Positions 34,600 through 41,749 of a stretch of DNA of 64,000 nucleotides are shown one piece after another. Every line of letters begins with the position of its first letter. Position 1 is the first letter of the stretch. Below the pieces are notes generated by a model. The model ran no database searches and was not told the origin of the DNA. It saw only the letters and a program-made list of their open reading frames with translations. Made by a program: the position numbers and the translations under genes. Origin of the DNA: CAVWSM01 sp963798505. GTDB lineage: Bacteria > Actinomycetota > Actinomycetes > Jiangellales > Jiangellaceae. The stretch lies in NCBI GenBank assembly GCA_963798505.1, contig CAWCTX010000011.1, forward strand, positions 1-64,000, read 5' to 3'.

Positions 34600-34615
34600 G
34601 AGTCTGGCCAGACTC
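34600..34615. repeat. 16-bp perfect palindrome left of the IS110 remnant
   Basis: GAGTCTGGCCAGACTC reads the same on both strands. It lies in the non-coding stretch 34382-34669, about 55 bases before the IS110 remnant, where IS110 elements carry their non-coding left end. The rest of that stretch shows no gene. Confidence 0.55.
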
Positions 34616-34669
34616 AGTCAAGGTGCCTGGCGAGACGCTCTCAGTCTGCGTGCTGCCCACGGCTCGTTG

Positions 34670-35023
34670 GTGGGTGTGATCCTCGGGATGGACCCGCACA
34701 AGCGGTCGGCGACGATCGAGGTCATCGACGAGGCCGGCCGAGTGCTCGAGGTCGGCCGGTTCGGCATCCACAAGGACGGCAAAGCCGCCGGAAAGACCTC
34801 GATGGAAGCCATGCGATACCTGCGCCGCCGACTGTCCAACGTCGTCTACCGGCAGATCGTCGACGACCAGAAGCGCAGACAGGCAGCGGGCCCGGGTGGG
34901 CACTCGGGGACGACTCTGCAATCCAGCGTGACCGATCTGACCCCGGACATCGGCTCTTCGGACAAGCCACATCCCGGACCCGCCAAACACCACCGTAAAC
35001 CCATTCTCCTCGCCACCCCTTGA
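34670..35023 (+). mobile_element. IS110-family transposase remnant with internal deletion
   Basis: The reading starts VGVILGMDPHKRSATIEV and IDEAGRVLEVGRF, the N-terminus of the DEDD RuvC-like domain. After only about 38 residues it jumps to GKTSMEAMRYLRRRLSNVVY and the Pro/Gly-rich tail GPGGHSGTTLQSS, which belong to the C-terminus of full IS110 transposases (about 400 residues). About 117 residues remain, lacking the rest of the RuvC-like domain and the Tnp domain with its catalytic serine, so it cannot be active alone. Both ends appear kept, so it may still be mobilised by an intact relative. IS110 elements encode a bridge RNA in their non-coding ends. Confidence 0.8.
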
Positions 35024-35031
35024 CACAAAGG

Positions 35032-35090
35032 GGCGCCAGATTGGGAAGGTTGATCAAGGTTGGGGGGCGGCCCCGCACGAGGCGCCAGAT
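35032..35090. repeat. 10-bp direct repeat after the IS110 remnant
   Basis: GGCGCCAGAT occurs at 35032-35041 and again at 35081-35090, just beyond the transposase remnant. It may mark an insertion or excision scar, or chance. Confidence 0.35.
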
Positions 35091-35166
35091 GCAGGCAGGT
35101 TGCCCACGCTCCGCACAAGCTCGAGTGTCGCGAATGTCAGAGGGCGCCGGAGGGGGATCCTGAACC

Positions 35167-35565
35167 ATGACCGACCGCGACGATTTCCTAGCCTGGGTTG
35201 AGACCGCGCTGTACGAAGCGGAGTTCGCGCTGCACAACGGCGACGCAGGCCCACGACGGGCTCTGTGGTCCCGCAACGAGCCGGTCAGCGTCCTGGGTGC
35301 GTGGCGCAGCGGCTATGGGCAGGCTGAGCTGGATGAGCTTTTCAGTGCTCTCGGGAGAAGCTTCTCCGACTGCACGTCATACGCGTTCGAATTGCTGGCG
35401 TATGACGTGATGGGTGACATGGCCTATACAGCCGGCCTTGAGCACACCTCGGCTTCTGTCGACGGTCAGCCGCGCACGTACACGCTGCGCGCCACCCAGA
35501 TGTACCGCCGCGAGCGCGGCGAGTGGAGGGTGGCCCATCGCCACGCCGACACCGTGACCGAGTGA
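35167..35565 (+). CDS. Nuclear transport factor 2 family (SnoaL-like) protein
   Basis: 132-residue NTF2-like cone-fold protein: DDFLAWVETALYEAEFALHNGDAGPRRALWSRNEPVSVLGAW at the start, FELLAYDVMGDMAYTAGLEHTSASVDGQ in the sheet and YTLRATQMYRRERGEWRVAHRHAD at the end, all typical of the SnoaL_3 group. The fold binds or transforms small molecules; its role here is unknown. Located between the IS110 remnant and a second NTF2-like gene. Confidence 0.87.
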   Translation: MTDRDDFLAWVETALYEAEFALHNGDAGPRRALWSRNEPVSVLGAWRSGYGQAELDELFSALGRSFSDCTSYAFELLAYDVMGDMAYTAGLEHTSASVDGQPRTYTLRATQMYRRERGEWRVAHRHADTVTE

Positions 35566-35702
35566 CTGAGCCAGATCACCGGCAAAGTCGGACGTTCCCT
35601 TCTCCCTGAGTTGATGCTGTCACAAGGTGGTGCGAGCGTTGACTGCGCTGCTTTTGCCTGGCTTAGTCATGGGTCTACTGCTGCGTCCAGGGAGGACCGA
35701 TC

Positions 35703-36068
35703 ATGATGGGGGACGCTGCCAGTGCACTGGTCACGCAGGCAGCCCTGGACTATTTCGAGGGCTGGTACGACGGGGACGTCGCCCGAATGGACAGGGCCCT
35801 TCATCCGGAGCTCGTGAAGCGCTGGGCCGGCGAGAAGGAGGGGACGGTGCTCGGTCCTACCAGAGGGAAGGACTTCATGCTCGAGGCCACCGCTGGGGGT
35901 GGCGGCCGCGAGGAGGGTTCCGGGCAGGAGATCGAGGTCGAGGTTACGGACGTGCACCAGGACATCGCCAGCGTTGTCGTCCGCTCGACGCAATACCGCG
36001 AGTACCTCCATCTCGTCCGAACGCCTGACGGTTGGAAGATCGTGAACGCGTTCTGGCGTCTGACTTGA
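35703..36068 (+). CDS. Nuclear transport factor 2 family protein (lumazine-binding-like)
   Basis: 121-residue NTF2-fold protein: ALDYFEGWYDGDVARMDRALHPELVKR near the start, then VEVTDVHQDIASVVVRSTQYREYLHLVRTPDGWKIVNAFWRL at the end, the pattern of the putative lumazine-binding group. Role unknown. ATG 35703 and ATG 35706 are both possible; AGGGAGGACC lies upstream. Confidence 0.88.
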   Translation: MMGDAASALVTQAALDYFEGWYDGDVARMDRALHPELVKRWAGEKEGTVLGPTRGKDFMLEATAGGGGREEGSGQEIEVEVTDVHQDIASVVVRSTQYREYLHLVRTPDGWKIVNAFWRLT

Positions 36069-36309
36069 ACGGCGCCACGGAACCGGCACTGAGCATCCGC
36101 ACGGAAAGCATCTGGTAGCAGGCTGATCGTGCGACCGGCGCCGTGACGGGACGTCCGGAGGCAACAATTCCGGCGCGTCCGCTCATCGGCTATGTCCGAA
36201 AGATCCCAGGCAATTTCGGATGAGAAGACGTTCCGCTCATCGGTATGACCGCGCTGTCGGTGGCATGTGCAGACGTGGATGCCGGACCGCACGAGGTTTC
36301 GCAGCGGCA
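36069..36309. other. Non-coding accessory stretch
   Basis: No convincing gene. TCCGAAA (36195-36201) and TTTCGGA (36214-36220) form a small hairpin. TCCGCTCATCGGCTATG near 36178 is repeated as TCCGCTCATCGGTATG near 36233, which may be a scar of lost DNA. Confidence 0.4.
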
Positions 36310-36456
36310 CTACCCCAGCTGGTCCTGGCGGCGTGTCAGGTAGGCGGTATCGGCGGTGTTGCCGGCCAGCTCGATGGCTTTGTCGTACGCCGCGCGCGAC
36401 TTCTAACTGCGGCCGAGCCGGCGCAGCGCGTCGGCGCGGGTCGCGTGGTAGGCGTG
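36310..36456 (-). pseudogene. C-terminal remnant of an ECF sigma factor (ECF42-like)
   Basis: Minus-strand translation gives HAYHATRADALRRLGRS, an in-frame TAG, then KSRAAYDKAIELAGNTADTA and YLTRRQDQLG before a stop at 36310. This matches the TPR-like end of ECF42 sigma factors (pattern ATRADLLRRLGR...ARAAYERALELxxNxAERxFLxRR). Only about 48 codons remain and one is a stop, so the gene is dead. Confidence 0.75.
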
Positions 36457-36552
36457 ATTGCTTCTCCCTTTCCGCGTGCGATTCCGTCTCATCGTGCACG
36501 TGCATGCCACGTCGTGATCGACGCGCCCTACCGGGTCGTGTTGGTCGTCTCG

Positions 36553-37500
36553 CTAGGCGCCTCTGGGAGAGTGTGCTCGGCCCGGGTCGGGATCGGTCAC
36601 GACGTCCACGAGCTCCGGATGCAGGTCGGGTGGGCCGGGCACTGCGCTGCCCGGGAGCGTGACGGCGGCGGTTCCGTAAGCCACGGCGAGTCGCAGCGCG
36701 TCGGGCCCTTCGGCCCCACCGGCGAGGAACCCGGCGAGAGTGCAGTCCCCCGCGCCCACCGTGCTACGGACCTCGACGCGCGGGCCCTGCGCGTGGTGAG
36801 TCCCGGTGCCGTCAACTAGCAGCGCCCCGGCCGCGCCGAGGCTCACCAGCACGGACGGCACGCCGCGGGCACGCTGTTCAGCCGCGGCGGCGGCGACGTC
36901 CCCCAACGTCGGGAGCGGGCGGCCGACCAGCTCGGCGAGCTCGACGTCGTTGGGCTTGATGACGTCCGGCTCGGCCGACAGGGTCGCGGCGAACGGGTCC
37001 CCGCTGGTATCCAGCGCGACCTTCACTCCGATGTCGTGCAGCCGTTTGGTGAGCCGGGCGTAGAAGGCCGCGTCCACGCCGCGCGGCAGGCTCCCGCACA
37101 GCACGACCCACGTCGCACGGCCTGCCTGTGCCAGCAACTTCTCCTCGAGCGCGGCCAGCTCGACCGGGCTGAGCTCGGGCCCCGCCTCGTTCAGCTTCGT
37201 CGTCGTGCCGTCCGGCTCGACGAGGGTGATGTTGCTGCGTGTCGGTTGCTCCACCGGCACGCTCACCGCGACGACCCCTTGAGGTGCGAGCAGGTCAGCC
37301 AGGCGGGCACCGTCCAGCCCACCGCTGGGCAGCACCGCAACGGTGGGGTGACCGTTCGCGGCAAGCACCCGCGACACGTTGACGCCCTTGCCGCCGGGGT
37401 CAACTCGGTTCGACGTCGCGCGGAGCACCTCCCCGCGCACGAGCGCCGAGATCTCCACCGTGCGGTCCAAGCTCGGGTTGGGGGTCAGGGTGACGAACAT
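36553..37500 (-). CDS. fruK: 1-phosphofructokinase
   Basis: 315-residue PfkB-family sugar kinase. MFVTLTPNPSLDRTVEISAL at the start, NRVDPGGKGVNVSRVLAANG, TKLNEAGPELSPVE, DTSGDPFAATLSAEPDVIKPN DVELAELVGR, and the catalytic VRSTVGAGDCTLAGFLAGG are all diagnostic. It phosphorylates fructose 1-phosphate at C6 to fructose 1,6-bisphosphate. No fruA or fruR is adjacent. Instead it follows, in the same direction, a zinc dehydrogenase next to a mannitol-type PTS, with an IS481-like remnant in between. GGAG lies before ATG 37500. Confidence 0.94.
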   Translation of the reverse strand: MFVTLTPNPSLDRTVEISALVRGEVLRATSNRVDPGGKGVNVSRVLAANGHPTVAVLPSGGLDGARLADLLAPQGVVAVSVPVEQPTRSNITLVEPDGTTTKLNEAGPELSPVELAALEEKLLAQAGRATWVVLCGSLPRGVDAAFYARLTKRLHDIGVKVALDTSGDPFAATLSAEPDVIKPNDVELAELVGRPLPTLGDVAAAAAEQRARGVPSVLVSLGAAGALLVDGTGTHHAQGPRVEVRSTVGAGDCTLAGFLAGGAEGPDALRLAVAYGTAAVTLPGSAVPGPPDLHPELVDVVTDPDPGRAHSPRGA

Positions 37501-37529
37501 GTGTTCTCCGCTCCTTGTCCTCTCCGTGA

Positions 37530-37890
37530 CGGACCCTCCGCGCTCGCGCCCTGCTCGACGACCTGGCGCCGTTCGGATCCGTCGTCGAGGTCCAGAAGGT
37601 CGTCGACACGTGGCGACACGAGTACAACACGGCCCGGCCGCACCCAGTCCCGGGACATGCAGACCCCGGCGGGCCGGTTCAACCCCGTCCCGGCGGGTCG
37701 GCAAGGGCGGAGCCCGCTGTGGCTGCCGCCCGACCTCGGCGGCGTCCCCACCGATCGGGACGCGCCCGAGCCCACCGGAGAGGACCCGACCAGGCGTAGC
37801 GCTTTCGTGCGGGTTCCCGGGCCGGCAGGAATGTCGGCCATAGGTCCAGGATCGAGCCGCTGGGCAAGGTGCACGCCGCCGGGGTGGGTC
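37530..37890 (+). mobile_element. IS481-like transposase remnant
   Basis: Plus-strand translation from about 37536 gives RALLDDLAPFGSVVEVQKVV and DTWRHEYNTARPH, the C-terminal part of an integrase core. One extra C in a CCC run (37644) shifts the frame, and QSRDMQTPAGRFNPVPAG follows, as in IS481 transposases. A further frame change gives NVGHRSRIEPLGKVHAAG near 37870. No start, DDE triad or terminal repeats remain. It fills the 392-base gap between the zinc dehydrogenase and fruK. Confidence 0.72.
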
Positions 37891-37892
37891 CG

Positions 37893-38951
37893 TCAGGGCT
37901 CGACGGTGACCTTGATGGCCTCGCCCTTCTTGACGATCTGGAAGGCGTCGAGGACACGGTCGAGCGGGATGTGCTCGGTGATGAGGTCCTTGACTGGCAC
38001 CTGACCGGTGGAGATGTACTCCAGCGCCCGCTTGTTGTGCTCGGGCGCCGACCCGTTGGCGCCGTGGAGGTGCAGTTGGCGGTAGTGCACCAGGTTGGAG
38101 TCGCACTTGATGAACGGGTCGGTCTTGGGCAGCCCGCCGAAGAACGAGATCCGCCCGTTCCGCGCCGCCATCGAGATGGCCTGCTCCTGGGTGATGTTGG
38201 CGGCGGTGGCGGTGATGATGATGTCCGCGCCGCGCCCGCCGGTGAGCTCCATGACACGCTCGACGACGTCGACCTGCGAGCCGTCGATGGTCTCGTCCGG
38301 GTGCACCGCTTCAGCCGACATCTTCAGCCGCTCCGCGTTGACGTCGACCAGGTACACCGGCCCGGACTTGTACACGCCGCGTGCGATCCGGATGTGCATG
38401 CACCCGATCGGGCCGGCACCGAACACGACGACACTGTCGCCCTCCTCGATGCCCAGCAGCTCCTGGGCGTTGATCGCGCAGGCGAACGGCTCGGCGGCCG
38501 AGGCCTCGTCATAGCCGACGTTGTCGGGGATCCGGTTGAGGCCGTCGACCTTGAGCACCTGTCGCGGGACGATCATGTACTCCGCGAAGCCTCCGTCGTA
38601 CTGATAGCCGACCGAGGTCTGATTCTGGCAGACCGCCATCCAGCCCTTCTTGCACTCGTAGCAGTCGCCGCACGGCACCGCAGCGATCACCTGGGCGCGG
38701 TCGCCGACGTGCCAGTTCGAGCCGTAGGTCGCATTCACGTCGGCGCCCACATCCACGACCTCACCGGCGATCTCATGGCCCGTGATGCGCGGCGGCGTGA
38801 GGTTCTGGTGGCCGTTGTAAAAGATCTTGACGTCAGTGCCGCAGGTCGAGCAGTTGCGGACCTTCAGCTTGATCTCATCCGGGCCGCACTCCGGCTCGGG
38901 GACCTCCTCCAGCCGGACGTCCTCCGGGGCATAGAAGCGAAGCGCCTTCAT
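37893..38951 (-). CDS. Zinc-dependent medium-chain alcohol (polyol) dehydrogenase
   Basis: 352-residue medium-chain dehydrogenase. The catalytic zinc site is formed by Cys in NCSTCGTDVKIF and His/Glu in TGHEIAGEV. The structural zinc cysteines are in PCGDCYECKKGWMAVC. The NAD fold has VVVFGAGPIGCMHIRIARG, then LVDVNAERL. It resembles sorbitol/threonine-dehydrogenase-like enzymes, so a polyol or polyol phosphate is likely. It is divergent from the mannitol-type PTS genes, with paired inverted repeats between, and upstream of fruK. ATG 38951 is preceded by AGGAGG. Confidence 0.92.
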   Translation of the reverse strand: MKALRFYAPEDVRLEEVPEPECGPDEIKLKVRNCSTCGTDVKIFYNGHQNLTPPRITGHEIAGEVVDVGADVNATYGSNWHVGDRAQVIAAVPCGDCYECKKGWMAVCQNQTSVGYQYDGGFAEYMIVPRQVLKVDGLNRIPDNVGYDEASAAEPFACAINAQELLGIEEGDSVVVFGAGPIGCMHIRIARGVYKSGPVYLVDVNAERLKMSAEAVHPDETIDGSQVDVVERVMELTGGRGADIIITATAANITQEQAISMAARNGRISFFGGLPKTDPFIKCDSNLVHYRQLHLHGANGSAPEHNKRALEYISTGQVPVKDLITEHIPLDRVLDAFQIVKKGEAIKVTVEP

Positions 38952-38962
38952 GACGATCCTCC

Positions 38963-39054
38963 TGGAGCAAGTGGGACCTGAGCGGGCGCAGCATCTCGAC
39001 GCCACGCCAGCGCGCACCTAGCATCGCCGCGCGCCGGACGCAATACTTGCTCCA
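38963..39054. promoter_or_regulatory. Paired inverted half-sites at the divergent polyol promoters
   Basis: TGGAGCAAGT (38963-38972) and its exact complement ACTTGCTCCA (39045-39054) lie 72 bases apart, one upstream of each divergent gene. They are likely binding sites of one regulator, not encoded nearby. Confidence 0.6.
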
Positions 39055-39140
39055 GTTGGAAAGGCACGCAAACGTTCCCGACTCGTCACACTTCTCGCGG
39101 GTATCGCCGCAGAGGAATGGTTCCGACAGCGGAAGGACCA

Positions 39141-40698
39141 ATGGTGGCCACGCAGACCGCTTCTCCCGCGAAACCCGGAACAGGGATGTCGCTCCGGGTG
39201 CGGGTCCAGAAGTTCGGCACGTTCCTGTCGAACATGATCATGCCCAACATCGCGGCCATCATCGCGTGGGGCCTCATCACCGCGTTCTTCATCCCGGTCG
39301 GGTGGATCCCCAACGAGAAGATCGCGACCGTGGTCGGTCCGTCGATCTTCTACGTGCTCCCGCTCCTGATCGCCTACACCGGCGGGAAGATGGTCTACGG
39401 CGTTCGAGGCGGCGTCGTGGGCGGCTTCTCCGTCATCGGCGTGATCATGGCGACCAGCGACCCGCTGTTCATCGACGATCGTCCGGGCTCGCCTATGTTC
39501 CTGGGCGCGATGATCATGGGTCCGCTGACGGCGTACGTGATGAAGCATGTGGACGCCATCTGGGCGGGCAAGATCAAGCCCGGTTTCGAGATGCTCGTCG
39601 ACAACTTCTCGGCCGGCATCCTCGGCGCGATCATGGCAGTCGCGGGCATGTTCCTGCTCGCACCGCCGCTGCTCTGGAGCATCGACCGGTTGGGTGACGC
39701 GGTCGAGTTCCTCGTCGACAACTCGCTGCTCCCGCTGACCTCGATCTTCATCGAGCCGGCGAAGGTCCTGTTCCTCAACAACGCGATCAACCATGGTGTG
39801 CTGACACCGCTAGGCATCCAGGAGTCGGCCGAGGACCGGCCAGTCGGTGCTGTTCCTCCTCGAGGCGAACCCCGCTGCGGGCCTCGGGCTCCTGATGGCA
39901 TACACGTTCTTCGGCAAGGGCACCGCGAGGGCAACCGCGCCCGGTGCGGCGATCATCCAGTTCTTCGGCGGTATCCATGAGGTGTACTTCCCCTACGTGC
40001 TGATGAGGCCCCGCCTGATCCTGGCGATGATCGCCGGTGGCATGACGCAGATCTTCATCAACGTGCTGTTCGGGACCGGACTGCGCGCCCCAGCTGCGCC
40101 CGGGTCGATCTTCGCCGTCTACGCCCAGACCGCGTCCGGCAGCTTCGTCGGCGTCACCCTCTCGGTGATCGGAGGAGCCACGGTCGCATTCGTCGTGGCG
40201 GGCGTCCTGCTGAAGATGGACAAGGGCGACTGGGCCGAGGCTGACCTCGACGTCGCCACCCGGAGCATGGTGGCGATGAAGGGCAAGGAATCGATCGCCT
40301 CCAGCATTGTCGGGGACCGCCAGAGCCACCACACGGGACCGATCAAGTCCATCGTGTTCGCGTGCGACGCCGGCATGGGCTCCTCGGCGATGGGCGCCTC
40401 GGTGCTGCGCAAGAAGATCCAGGACGCCGGCTACCGCGACGTCACCGTGATCAACAAATCCATCGCCAACCTCGAGGACACCTACGACCTGGTGGTGACC
40501 CACCAGGACCTCACCGACCGGGCGCGTCAGCGCACCGAATCGGCCATCCACGTGTCCGTGGACAACTTCATGGCCAGCCCACGCTACGACGACGTCGTGG
40601 CGATGCTGCACGAGACGAACCGCGCAGCCGGCGACAGTCCCCGCGGAAGCCGCGGGCGCAACGACAGTGGTGGCTGCGACGGCGACGTCGCCGGATGA
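39141..40698 (+). pseudogene. mtlA: Mannitol-type PTS EIICB component, one extra base
   Basis: PTS permease of the mannitol family, 518 residues when repaired. The EIIC domain (about residues 10-350) has FLSNMIMPNIAAIIAWGLIT, VGPSIFYVLPLLIAYTGGKM, VGGFSVIGVIMATSDPLF, FLGAMIMGPLTAYVMK and FLNNAINHGVLTPLGIQ. An extra C at 39836-39837, after IQESAED, breaks the frame; GQSVLFLLEANPAAGLGLLM resumes one frame over, then FFGGIHEVYFPYVLMRP. The EIIB domain starts IVFACDAGMGSSAMG, with the phosphorylated Cys at about 408. It imports and phosphorylates a hexitol. GGAAGGA precedes ATG 39141. Confidence 0.88.
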
Positions 40699-41150
40699 CC
40701 AGTCCGGCGGCCTGCGCTCGCTGTTGCCCGACGAGGCGATCGTGCTCGAGGGGACCGCCCGCACCCGGGACGAGGCCATCGACGAGGCCGGCCGCCTGCT
40801 GGTCGCCACCGGCGCGGTCGATCCGGCGTACATCCAGTCGATGCACGAGCGCGAGCAAGTCGGTTTCGACCTATGTCGGCAACAGCCTCGCAATCCCCCA
40901 TGGCACCAACGAGGCCAAGGAGTCGATCAGGGCCACCGGGCTGTCCTTCATCCGGTACTCGAACGGCATCGACTGGAACGGTGACGGGGAGCTGGCGCGG
41001 TTCGTCGTCGGGATCGCCGGGGCGGGCAACGACCACCTGGCCTTGCTCGGCAGCATCGCCCACGTGTTCCTCGACGACGAGAAGGTGGCAGCACTAACTG
41101 CGGCCACCACCAAGAGCGACGTCGCAGCGGTGCTGGGCAACGTCCTGTGA
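40667..41150 (+). pseudogene. mtlF: Mannitol-type PTS EIIA component, one extra base
   Basis: Phosphocarrier of the mannitol/fructose EIIA family that passes phosphate from HPr to EIIB. The first part LRSLLPDEAIVLEG and DEAIDEAGRLLVATGAVDPA YIQSMHERE is in one frame. An extra C at 40856 then intervenes and KSVSTYVGNSLAIPHGTNEA follows in another, with the phosphorylated His at about residue 78. LARFVVGIAGAGNDHLALLG and IAHVFLDDEKVAAL close the domain. Repaired length about 160 residues. GTG 40667 overlaps the EIICB end; the exact start is uncertain. Confidence 0.86.
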
Positions 41151-41202
41151 GCGCGCGATTTCCGGATAACCTGTGCCCTTCCCGGTCCTACCGGGTTCTG
41201 CT

Positions 41203-41225
41203 TGTCCTGGCGCGCCGACAGGACA
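41203..41225 (+). terminator. Hairpin after the PTS operon
   Basis: TGTCCTG (41203-41209) pairs with CAGGACA (41219-41225) around GGCGCGCC-rich loop. The surrounding 299-base gap (41151-41449) holds no recognised gene; a 35-codon plus-strand reading ending at 41278 has no known relative. Confidence 0.45.
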
Positions 41226-41449
41226 TCGTGGTGCTCAACGCGCTGATCATCGGCAGCACACGTGACGCCGACGGCTAGGCCATCGTGAGGACGTGACGAC
41301 ACCGCCGCGGACCTCCCGCCCCACGGTGGAGCCACGCTGGCTGATCTTGAACCAGCGTTCCGAGTGGACTGATCGGACGTGACGGGCGCAGTCATCAGTG
41401 GCAGACCTCTCGCAAGCGGCGGAATGACCGACGGTTAGCCTTTTGGGTC

Positions 41450-41746
41450 ATGGCCGGTCGACGCAAGCGCAAGGGCACAACTTCTTCTGGCCGGTCGCCG
41501 TTGCGTCCGGTCGACGTCGACGGCGTGCGCACCATCTCGATCGGCACCGTGCTGTGGAGCGTCGCCTTCCTGGTGCTTGTCTTCCAGCGCGACTCGCTGG
41601 AGGCGCAGGACCGCGAGTGGTGGCTGTGGACCTGCCTCGCGGGTGCGGGGCTCGGCCTGCTGGGCCTGGAGTACTGCCGGCACCGGCGGGACGCCATCGA
41701 GCGCGCCCAGCCGCCGCGCGGAGGTCGACCAGGCCTAGCTAGCTAG
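41450..41746 (+). CDS. DUF2530 membrane protein
   Basis: 98-residue protein: PLRPVDVDGVRTISIGTVLWSVAFLVLVF (first membrane helix) and EWWLWTCLAGAGLGLLGLEYCRHRRDA (second helix and basic end) match the DUF2530 family closely. Function unknown. Convergent with the sacsin-like gene, with overlapping ends inside an 18-bp palindrome. Confidence 0.9.
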   Translation: MAGRRKRKGTTSSGRSPLRPVDVDGVRTISIGTVLWSVAFLVLVFQRDSLEAQDREWWLWTCLAGAGLGLLGLEYCRHRRDAIERAQPPRGGRPGLAS

Positions 41747-41749
41747 GCC
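41732..41749. terminator. 18-bp perfect palindrome holding both stop codons
   Basis: GGCCTAGCTAGCTAGGCC spans the DUF2530 stop (41744-41746) and the sacsin-like stop (41739-41741). Three overlapping CTAG tetramers are unusual in GC-rich DNA. Likely a bidirectional terminator hairpin. Confidence 0.6.

Noticed and set aside
41171..41278. A 35-codon plus-strand reading after the PTS genes
   Set aside because: No start codon with a ribosome site and no recognisable relative; kept as non-coding.
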